Below, one piece after another: positions 45,501 to 57,500 of a stretch of DNA of 64,000 nt. Below the pieces are notes generated by a model. That model searched no databases. It was not told the origin of the DNA and saw only the letters and a list, made by a program, of their open reading frames with translations. This DNA comes from Malachius bipustulatus (lineage: Eukaryota; Arthropoda; Insecta; Coleoptera; Melyridae), in NCBI GenBank assembly GCA_910589415.1, contig OU342630.1:17021867-17085866 (forward strand), in the 5' to 3' direction. A program made the position numbers and the translations under genes. Position 1 is the stretch's first letter. Each line of letters starts with the position of its first letter.

Positions 45501-48500
45501 CAACTCTCTTTGTTATTATTCAAGTTAGAATAGATTCCATTTCTACATGCCGGCTCCAGTAGGTACCAAATTAAAAATTCCAGCATTTCAATTACTACCC
45601 AGGTAACCCATAGGGCAATAGGTGTTTAAAAGGTCAAAACAGGTATGACCAAATAAAGGTAGCTCACAGGACAATATAAAGGTATACCAAAACAAACTAA
45701 CCGAGTTAAACAACGATCATAAGTACGACGTCAATTACGAAAATCACAATGAACCATCGAAACACTTTCACAATTCGAAAGCAATTGGAAAGACAGTTCA
45801 AAGAGGAGGCAGGAATCAGAATAAATATGAGAATACCACCTCGACTGGGCGCTCTACTCTCCACGAATCAAACAACAATATAGGACCAGCGAGCAAATGG
45901 TCATAATTTTATGGTGACGCTTAAGGCTGCCTTTGTATCAGGTTGAAGTAAAAATAAACAATCATGAAAATTCCCAAATGAAAGGAAGAGACGATCCAAT
46001 GGTGTTCAAGCTTATTAAAATACACAATTATCCAATCATGCTCAAATATTTAATGTGTAAAATGGGGACAATAAATCAATGTTTTCCCAAGTTGGTTGCT
46101 TTCTTTAATTAATTCAAGCTGATGTCAAATGAAATCAAAGAAATTAGGTAAATGAAATAAAAGAAATGAAGTAATAAGACAGCACAGGGGTATAAAAGGG
46201 TGGTGTTCGAGTTAGTTAACCAGTATGAAACATGAATGAAACATAACTACTCTTGCCCTTCACTTTTTTATTCTCTCTGCCAAACACATAACTAATTCCG
46301 TTGGTTGAATCAGGGCAGTTTCCGCAACTCTGTCACCAATAAGTCCGGGCATACCTTAATCGAAGAATCCGGGTGGGGGGTTAACTCGAAAGAGACAACG
46401 CGAGGCACCGCCATTTTGCTAGAGCTAGACGATCACACTTGATTTTAAAAAACGATCAAAAGGCCTAGGGGGCTAAACGTTACAGAGGTTTAGTCACATG
46501 AATATATTACAGGGCTGAACTCTATTTTTTCAACTATCAAAAGCTGTATCTGTTTTATAATTGACTGAACTGAGAAAATTTATTAAAAAAAAATTGTTTA
46601 CCTTAATGAATTCTGCAGGGTGTTAAAAGAAATGACTCAACTTAAAAATCTATACTTAAATGTATAGTAAACAAATAAATAAATAAATAAATAAATAAAC
46701 CCGCGTAATGCTTTCTCACCATGGCATGTCCCTGATTGGGAGTGCTGACAACCGGAATACATGGCAGAGGCAACAAATTCTTGCACTCGATGTGGCAGGT
46801 AGCCCTGCAGTCCTTGCACTTCATGGCATTCTTGCCAAAACGGATGCGCTTCTCGCATGGCCCGCATGTGCCTGGCTTTACTGTCATCTTCTGCTGGAAT
46901 GTGTGAGGGCGCTGGTTTGACGGTTGCATCCTTGGACTATCTTGGTGTGCCCACGATTCAAACACCAAACTTGCCGGAGGTGCAGACGGGACAGAGCTGC
47001 TGTCCTAAAGAAAAAAAAGAAAAGAAAATATTACTATAAACATTTTTGGTATCCATTAAAAGGAAATAGATCAATTAAAACAGTTACCTCTGTTTTGTAA
47101 TGATTCGTAGTTGGTGCATGTTTAGGAATGGACTCAATGACTGAAGTAGCAGTTATTGGACCCTCCTTATTAACAGTTAATGTAGTTGTAGCTCTAACCG
47201 TGTCAGAAGATGTTATCTGAAAATAAAAGAAATATTTGAAAACATTTTTAATATGCAAGCTGTTTCATTAATGAGTGATTGCAAACAAACTCAATTTCTG
47301 TAAAAAAAAAACAAGTAAATTGGATTCCAAGTTATCCCAATTTCTCCCTGATCGAAACAAAATAGTCAGTTAACTCATTAATAACGAAATAACATGTCAA
47401 AAGTAAAACATATTTACTGTTAACTTATAGACGGGAAAAAATTGACCTCGAGAAAATTAGTATTAATTTTACAATGGGTGGAGTGCTAGAACGCTAATTA
47501 AAGATTTGTCAGATAATTATCGATTTTAAATTGCAAATTTTGAAAATAGGGTGAATATTTTGAATGGTCTTTCATTTTTTATCAGTAATTAACTCTTCTA
47601 TAATAAGGGGGTAGAGTTTATTTCCAGCAATATCAGATAACATTTTGACAATACAGGGCATTTTAAAATCAGTAATTATCTGGCAGATCTGAAAATTAAC
47701 GTTCTAGCACTCCACCGCATGTGACAATATATTACATAGTAGTGACTAATAGATCAAATAAAATTGTCTGTCCACTATACCTAGGCCATAATAATACTAT
47801 TTTTAGTTATATTATGGTGTCAATAATCAGGGTTTGTACATTAGGGTGCAGCGCACTTACAAAAAATAAATTACATTTTCACCCCCGCAACCCTCATACA
47901 AAATTAAATGTTGATGTTAATTTTTTTTTTTTATTGCAGAGTGCCAAATAAAAGAGGGTAGTAAACAGTATGATGGTTATAATAGATCTGTGGATTTTAT
48001 TCCTGACGCAAGTCAGATTAATAATAAATCTCAGAATGAACCACCAACTAAGCCTGCGAGTAAATCCCCTTCTCTGTCGGAGGGAAAAGAAACGGAAGAT
48101 CCTGTAACTTGTCAGATCGCCAATGTAGTAACTGAATATGAAAATGAAGCTTTTGATATCACTTGCCAGCCAAGTCGCAATTTCATACAGCTTAAAGCAC
48201 TATGGGCCGGTTGCAAAAACCTAAGTAGAAATATTTCAGAAATAAACAATACAGGGCATTTTAAAATCAGTAATTATTTGTGCAACCAGGCATATGCCTT
48301 GTATGTATTGATTCTATTGATACTCCAACATTTAGATGGCCAAACAAAAGGCCCCAATGTGTTTTCAGGAAAAATTGGACAATCACTACAGTTTTGTGAA
48401 AAACTGACAAGAGTTGAAATTCAGTCAATAAAATAATGTATGTTCCTACTCTAAAAATACCACAATTCTTCATCTGACTCTACTTGACATCCTTTTTTTA

Positions 48501-51500
48501 ATTACCTAGCATTAATAACGACTGCATGGCACTAATATTAATATAAAACGTATAAATAAATCCACCCTTCCAATAAAAAAAAACTCGGCCGTTATTAACA
48601 TTCGGCTCTGGCTAGGGACTTACGAGGAGGTTGGGGAGTGACAATATAGGGTTTGCACCAGACGGAGAAATCTACGCTACGCCACTGATGAAAAAAACAA
48701 AGTATAATAATTATACAGTGTATCCCCGGCCCTAGATAGGTGAAACGACTCTTATGAAAGAAAAACAATTCTCGATCTTACTTATAATTTTTTGGTGTTC
48801 AGCCCTGCTTGGATAAAACCAAATTTCTAACATAATTTTAGTTTTGAAAAATCAAGTATGCCTTACAAGTTTTCAAAAAACATTTTTTTCTGTGAGTAAA
48901 GTTCCTTTTATGTAGCAAAATATTAAAAAAAAAATATATAAAAATATTGCAAAAAAAAAAGTTGTTTAGAATCAACATTTAGGCCTCTACAGGTGATCAG
49001 TAACTCATGCACTCTGAATATAGGGCATTATAATACAGTCCATTTAAACTAAAGATTAAAAAAAAATTGAATTTGATGGTTAGTTTTCGAGTTATAAACT
49101 TTCCCACATACAAGTTTGAAGCTAATTATTTTAATAAGAAGTGAATAGTTCAGTCTACTATAAGTCAAACAAAGAACAAAATGCTTTCATTGCCACGGAA
49201 ATAAAAATAATGAAAATTATATCTAACCAGAACTTATTCACATGTTCAGTGACTCAGTGAGGAATTGCCACTTTTATTTTTACAAAAATAGTCATATCTT
49301 TGGAAAAAATAACTGATAAGTAAAAAAAAAAAAGTTATAACTAAAAAGTAAAGTTTATCACACCATGCTCCGAGTGCGAGTGCTACTGTTCACCCTGTAC
49401 ATATATCAAATTTCAAAATCATCGGCCAACTATGATTTTTAATATTTTTTAAATAAAATTCTTGTATTTGTGAAAAGAATATTAAAGAAATGAAAAAAAT
49501 CATAGTTGATCAATGGTTTTGAAATTTGGTCAAGAGGTCTAAATGTTGATTCTAAACAATATTTTTAAATAATGTTTCGTCATATTTGCTACATAAAAGG
49601 AACTTCAGTTCATATAATAAAAAGTTTTTTTGAAAATTTCCAAGACATACTTGATTTAAAAAAATATAATATGTTGGAAATTAGTCTTCGACCAAGCAGG
49701 GCCAAACCTCAAAAATTAAACTTCAAATCAAGAATTTTTCATCTTTTATAAGGGGATATCTGGTGACACATTGCATATAACAAAAGATATAAAAAAACAA
49801 GATAACAATATTCAATATTTTTCTAATAATCCAGGAAAGAAATAAAACATTCCTGACTTTATAATTTTTTTCTGAATTCCCCGATTTTTGCCTGACTTTT
49901 TGATGTTTCATCAAATTCATCGACTTTTCTCAGTTTTCCTGATTTTCTCTACGAACCCTGTATAAGACACTAGGTTTGTTTGCCAAAAAAGAAAAAGAAT
50001 ACGTGGAATAATTGACCAACGAATGTTTGCTTTTAAGTTGGCAAAAAATGTCCCCCATCCCAAGTTGTTGTCAAGTAATATTTTATTATATAATTTTTTT
50101 TATTATTTCCTTCCTACCCAAAGGTAATAAGTTCAAATCTCACAGCGGCCGATAATTAATTTATTGGCCTTTTAGAAGCACAACTTAGTTGTGAATCCTT
50201 CTGCATCCTTCTTCTAAAAAGCAATGGCAATTGATTAGCAAAACCTCTAAAATGTGTCTATTGGACTTTGGCGATAAGAAGGGATGTTCCATATGTCTAT
50301 GTATGTGCAACCTAAATGAGAGCACACACCTAAAAAACATATGTGAGAGGTTATCTACAACACTAAAATGGGTATGGTACATGAAATGAAGTTCATGAAG
50401 TACATGAAGAAGGAATAAATAGGTAGGCATACACGTCCTGTCTAGGATATTTTTGAAAGTATTTAATAAAGAAGAATTAAATAATATGAACCAAAAAAAA
50501 ATTACCTCCACAACCCTGTTTTCGGAAGAGCGACGTTTCTTAGTGGCAGGTTCAGGAGGTCCGCCAGCACTTGGACGATGTTTCTTCCAGGGCCGGCCCA
50601 ACTGCAAAAATGAAACATCCAAATCATCCTCTGAATGGGAGTAGCTAAAATCCGACAATATTGATCCTGAAAATCAAAATTAAAGTCATAAAATTGCCAT
50701 AATAGTTACTTCACTGCTTATATGCTGTTGAAAACATTTTACCTGTAGAATTCAGTTCTTGTATGGCAGTTAAATTGCCGTATCCTTTGACTCCTTGCTC
50801 ATAGCTTTGACGGCGAGTATTACTTAAAAATGCCAATTTTTCCTTTGTATCATTGGATAAGTACTTGTTATTTGCTTCATTCTTGAATAACAAGTCTCTG
50901 ATATTATTTAGTTGCTCTTCCTGAAACATTGTTGACAATAATTAGCAATGAACTTGCATCCTTATCTACCTCATAGCTGATGTTAAACTGTATATTCGGG
51001 TCAGATAAATATTACTGGGGAAAGTTTAATCCCTAGGAACCGCAAAAAATCTGGAGACTGGAGAGCATCTTGTAGACAAAAATTACTTTTAAAAATCTGA
51101 CAAAATAATGATTACCGAGTATTAGGTATTAGGGCGGAGCAATAAGTTATAGATGCAAAAAAAAGCTCGTTATTTTTGGTCCTAATATTTAATTATTTGG
51201 CCTGGGTGCGGGATCGTTGCCTTTTAGTCAATTGAAATATACCTGTATTTTTTTTAATATTTACTCCTTCAGGTTGCTTTTTTATTTTAACATTATTTTA
51301 AAACATTGCAAATTTTCACCTTTTTCACCATTTTAAATTAAAAAAGGGAACCTGAAGGTGTAAATCTCGGTGTAAATATAAAAAATCACAGGTATATTTA
51401 ATCAACTAAAAAGAAACAATCCCGCAACAAGGCTAAAAAAATAATGATAAATCATAGCAGTACCTATGATAAAAAATGTAACAAAAGTATCAAAATAACT

Positions 51501-54500
51501 AATAGTAGGGAAACTAGCAACAAAAAAGTGCAAGAGTTTTGGAAAGGCTGATAACACATATCACTTTCTATGGCTAAAATAAAGTCAGATCTGAAAGTAT
51601 GAGCCTTTCCAAAACTCTTGCACTTTTTTGCTGCTAGCTCTTGTACCGGGTGTCCCAACACTAGTGTCCACCCCCTAAATAGAGCTTAATTTTAAAGATA
51701 AAAATTGAAACTTTGAGGATTTATGTACTTGATATAGGACCACGGAATGGCATAATCAGTTTCATTTAAAAAAATTTAGTTCGAGCGCCAGCGATAAAAA
51801 ACTGTAATATGGTGGTAAATTATCGAAAGAAAAAATCGATTTTTATTCAATACATAGGTAGAAATCGATTAATAAAATCAAAATCGCTTGAAAGAAATGT
51901 GAAAAAATGAATTATAAGGCTTTAATTAAATAAAATATAATTATATAGCAATGACAGGTAGACAATATAATCTGAACAATATAATCAATATAATCTGAAA
52001 ACGGTAGGTGTAGTAAGTTTTATGACAAAGTAAATAAGGCTCAAATAAATAGAAGGACCACTCTTGCTGGGCTAGCCGGCACACTGAACCTGCACTGGAC
52101 AGTGTCGTAGTATAGACTCATGAAAAAGGTGATTATTAAAAAGCTATTAAATTTTTTTTAATGAAACTAATTATGCCATTCCGTGGTCCTATATCAAGTA
52201 CACAAATCCTCAAAGTTTCAATTTATTATCTTTAAAATTAAGCTCGATTTAGGGGGTGGATACTAGTGTTGGGACACCCGGTACATAAACTTTTTAATTT
52301 TACCAGTTATCAAAATAAATTTTTGTAGGTATAAGTAAGTACTTTTGGCTCTGTTCATACGCCTGAATATTGTCTATTAAAAATCTATTTAAATAGAATA
52401 TACCTAAGTTACGAAAAACATCAGATGCATATACCAGAAAACAAGAAATTATGTGAGAAAGGACAACAACAATCAATCAGAGGAATTTGTTACTAAGGAA
52501 GGTCTGAGACAGGGAGGAGTACTAAGTCCCTTATTGTTTATAATGATAATGGATGATATATTGAAAGAGGTAAAAACTAAAGTCAGTCAGACACATGCAT
52601 ATACAGGGCGTTATGTAATTGAATGTCAATATTTAAGGAGATGATTTTTGGGTCCATTTTAAGATGAAAACTTCATAAGAACGTATGTCCTAAGAGTCCT
52701 AACTTTTGAGATACAGGGTGGTAAAGTTTTATTAAAATAAATCATTTTTTCGTAATATCTGTAATACCGCTCTGGATATTTTAATGAAATTTCGTATACA
52801 GGTATTAAGCATCAAGGGGAATTTTTTCATGTACCACGTTTCATTTTATTTTCATTAGTGACGATGGTGCATGATTGTGCAGAATTTTACCGGCATATTT
52901 TAGCAGACATTGATGGTACGCCACTGATTTCTGTTCAAATAGAAATCATTTTTGGAATCCCCATTCATTTCCAAGCAAATTTGATTAATTTTTTTTTCAG
53001 CCCGATGCACGGTTTTCGCCTAAAAAAATAAAATCTGTTTCTCTACATGGTCACAAGATTGTCGTTAAATGACAATAAAAAAATATAAAAATATGCAGGT
53101 AAAATTCTGCAAGATTTCACTAGTGAAGATAAAACGAAATGTGGTACATGAAAAAATGCCTCTTGATGAATAATAATACCTGTCTATTAAATTACATTAA
53201 AATATCCAGAGCAGTGTATTACAGATATTATGAAAAAAATAAGACTCTTAGGACATAGGTTCTTATGAAGTTTTCTTCTTACAATGGACCCAAAAATCAC
53301 CCCCTTAAATATTGACATTCAATTACAAAACACCCTGTATAGGATATAGAAACTTGAAGTCAGTGGAGATAGAGGAGTGTGTATTTGGAGATGATATGGT
53401 ACTACTAGCGAGAAACGAAACAGACTTACAACACAATCTGATGATATGGATGGAGGCACTAAGAGCAAGAAATTTAAAAGTAAACACGCTGAAAACGAAA
53501 ATCATGGTAACTACCATGATTTTTGGGAAGGGTGATAAGAGTATGGAGGTGAAAGCAGAAGGAACATTGTTGGAAGACGTAAAAAGTTACAAATATTTGG
53601 GTGTACAGATACAGACAAGTGAAAAACAAGAAGCAGAAATAAACAAAAGAATTGCGATAACAACAAAATTATACTACTCATTATTGAGTAAAAACTATCT
53701 AGGGAGAAAATAAATAACAAGAGACACCAAGGATAAAAGTGTATAAGGCAGTATTCTCTCCCATCCTCACATATGGCAGGAAAAGTTGGGTGCTTACCAA
53801 CACTGTCAAAAGCAAATTACATGCTGTCGAAATGAAGTATCTACGTCAAGTTAAGGGGATTACCAGAATGGATAGAATAAGAAATGAAAGGGTAAGAGAG
53901 GAGTTAGAAGTGGAATTAAAAAAATTCGCAGACAACTGAGGTGGTTTGGAGATCTGTTGAGAAAGGACTGGAACAGGCAGGTAAAAAAATTCACATTAAC
54001 GTGTGTCTGCAAATGCACCGTTTTTGAGATATAGGGTGTAAAAAAATTTTTTTTTTCAATTTTTTGAAGATATCTCGGAAAAAAAAAATTTTCAATTTTT
54101 TGAAGATATTTCGGGAACAGTATAAGATACAGAACTCAACTTTTGTACAGATCTTATCATTGTTATTAGCTACTTTTTTAATGCTAAGTAACTTTTTTTC
54201 ATGTGCCAGTGGCGGAGATTTTAGGGTTGCCTTGTTTTTTTTGCCCTTTTTGCCCCTAATATCTACGACACTGGGCAAATTGACATTTCGAAAGCGCATT
54301 TTTAATCGCCAATATTTTCTACACAAAAGAGGTACTCTTGGTCATTTGCTAACGTGAACAATATTCGAGAAAAATGGCCATTTAATTTACTATTAAAAAT
54401 TCGCTTTGGATGTTTCAAAACATGTGTAGGAAAATAAAGGGCAAAAAAAGCTTCGCTCAATCCTAAGATCTCCGTAAATGGCACATGATAGAAAATGAAT

Positions 54501-57500
54501 TGGTATTAAAAAAGTAGCTTGTATCAATGATATGACATGTAGAAAAACTGAGTTCTGTATCTCAAACAGTTCCCTATACAGGGTGCACCATGGATCCTTC
54601 TCTATATTGCTATCTCTTAACGCTAACAGATACAGGGTCGGTTAAACAAGTCCAAAGAAGCGCAATTTTGTGGCCATCTCGAATCAGTCAAGACATACAA
54701 AATATCTGTGACTGTTCCTGAAATATCCTGAAAAAAACTGAAAAATCGAGATTCCTTATTTTTGCCATATCTTTTTTATTATTGGAGATTAATGAATAAT
54801 TTTTTGTGGGCTTACATAAGTCGACAAGAGCTACCCATCTGACATTTCAAAAAATTTTCAAAGCCGACTAGATCCCAGGATTTTCAGTCAACTTTCGTTT
54901 TTCTTATGGCCACCATATTGATTTTTTATGTTGTTCGGTATAAAAAAAATCATAAAAACTAAAAATTGTTAAACTTCAAAAAATAAATAAAATAAAAAAT
55001 TTATTCTTCTTTTTTCTTTACAAAAAAGACAACTTTTTAGACCGAATTTCAAAAATAAATTAAAAAACGATAAGGCAAGCACTATTTCGGCGTATTTTAC
55101 AAATGTTGACGTTTTTCGACGATTTTTTTTTGTTTTTTTTTGAAAAAAGAAGAATAAAAATCAATTTTTTTTTTTGAAGTTTATTAATTTTTGGTTTCCA
55201 TTATTTTTTTCATATCGAACGAAATAAAAAAATAATATGGCGGCCATAAGAAAAACGAAAGTTGACTGTGAAAACTCTTGGATCTAGTCGGCCTTGAGTT
55301 TTTTGAAATGTCAGATGGACAGCTCTTTATGGCTTATGTAAGCCTACAAAAAATTATTTATTAATTTCCAATAATAAGAAAGATATGGCAAAAATTTGAA
55401 ATCTCGATTTTTCAGTTTTTTCAGGATATTTCAGGAGCAGTCACAGATATCTTGTATGTCTTGACGAATTCGAGATGGTCACAAAACTGCGCATCTTTTC
55501 TCTAATTTAACCGACCCTGTATCTCTTAGCGTTCAGGAGATAGCAATATAGAGAACTTAGAGAAGGATACATGGTGCACCCTGTAGATGTGTTCAAAAAA
55601 CTGGATAATCTTTTTTTACACCCTGTATCTCAAAAACAGTGCATTTCCTGACACACGTTAATAGAAAGATTTTTTGTTTATTTTTGACCAAAGAATCTCG
55701 CTTTAAAATTTTATGCATTATAAAGATATACCCTGTATACAGGGTCTTCAAAGTTGCGTCGGCGCTATTGCTAACTTCGTTATTTTTGGATCTACAAAGT
55801 CGGTTAAATTAGCAAACTAGTAGTATTTTTTCCGCTGAATAAAGTGATGAAAACAGAAAAAGTTTTCAAGTTATGTCAAAAAGTTCTATTTTTTTAAATG
55901 AGACACCCGGTATATTTTTGTATTTTCATATTTCCTGAGAAAATCCGATAATAATGGTTTTTACAGTTGCGGTTAAAATTTATTAGTTTTTGAGTTATAA
56001 ACAAATGAAAATCGTAATTTGTCATTTTCAAACGACATCAGCAAACAGCTTACATGTTCCTATTTTAACTTTTCATGAACTATCCTATGATGTAGATGAA
56101 ATTTTTATACAGGGTGATGAAAAATCTGATAATTTTTATCAATCTGCATAAAAATTTCAAGTACACTGTAAGTTAACACTTTAAAGTGAAGATAGGGACA
56201 TGTAAGCCGTGTTGTGATACCTCGAGTCGTTTCCGATATACACTGATTTCAAAATGAAAATGAAAATTTGTTTAAAACTCAAAAACTAACTAATATTTAA
56301 AACGCAACTGTAAATACAACAATTATTATTAGATTTTCTCAGGAAATATGAAAACACAAAAGTAGGTAGGTATACCGGGTGTCTATTTAAAAAAAATATA
56401 TAACTTTTTGACATAAATCGAAAATGCGATGTTCAATTGTTTTTCTGTTTTTATCGTTCTATTTTTTATTCAGCGAAAAAAATACTACTAGTTTGCTAAT
56501 TTAACCGATTTTGTAGATCCAAAGATAACGAAGTTAGCAATAGTGCCGACTTAACTTTGAAGACCCTGTATACTGCGTGGTGATAAAGTTCCGTATAATA
56601 TTCATAACTTTGTTATTTACCTTTTTTTTCAAAATCCTGAAACAGGTCGATTTTATTTGTGAGAAAGGCATTTATCAACATAAAAATTATTTTTTATCAA
56701 ATCATATTTTTGAGCTGACATCATATTTTTTTTAAATAGCAACCCCCATTTTTTTGTCAAGAATAGATTCTCCTCTTTTTCATGAATACAACGATAGCAC
56801 ATACCTACTAGGGGTTTATTACTATTCGCTGTCAACATACAGATGTTTTGTTGGAAAAACATAAGTTTAATAAAAAAATAAATTTAGTAATAAAAATAAG
56901 TTTAGAAACGAATAAAGTGACAGTTTATTAAAAACTGAATATTGAAAAACTAAGTTTTAGCTTAAAATGATGACTAAATTGAGTTTATTACCAATTAATT
57001 ATCGAAATTGTTCAAATTGTCAGTCTCGTCGTCAGCCAAGCACTTCCTGACACTGTCCGGCAGGAATGTAAATGCTTTGTATTACACGCTGAATGACATC
57101 CGGAGCGATACTCTTCATTTCTATGTGAATTCGATGCTGTAGATCTTTTAAATTGTTGGACCTATTGATGTAAACCGTTGATTTTAAATATCCTCAGAGA
57201 AAAAAAATCTAGAGGTGTCAACTCAAGTGAGCGTGCGGGCCATTCTATCGGTCATCGCTGCCCCCATCCACCTGCCAGGAAATACGTTGTTGAGAAATAG
57301 CCGAATATTAACACCAAAATGAGGAGCTCCATCCTGATGAAACCAGATTCTTTCGTGTGGCATATTGTTATTCGCATCGTAAGGAAAAGCAAGTGCTAAG
57401 GATGGAAGGAGTTCTTCCCGCAAAAAATGTAAATTCCGCTCAACAGTTAAATTTTTATTAAAAAAATATGGCCCTAGAAGCCGGTCTCCAAATATTGCAG

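Noticed and set aside
46708..46920. Plus-strand frame across RacGAP exon 5
   Set aside because: Antisense shadow of the C1-finger exon.
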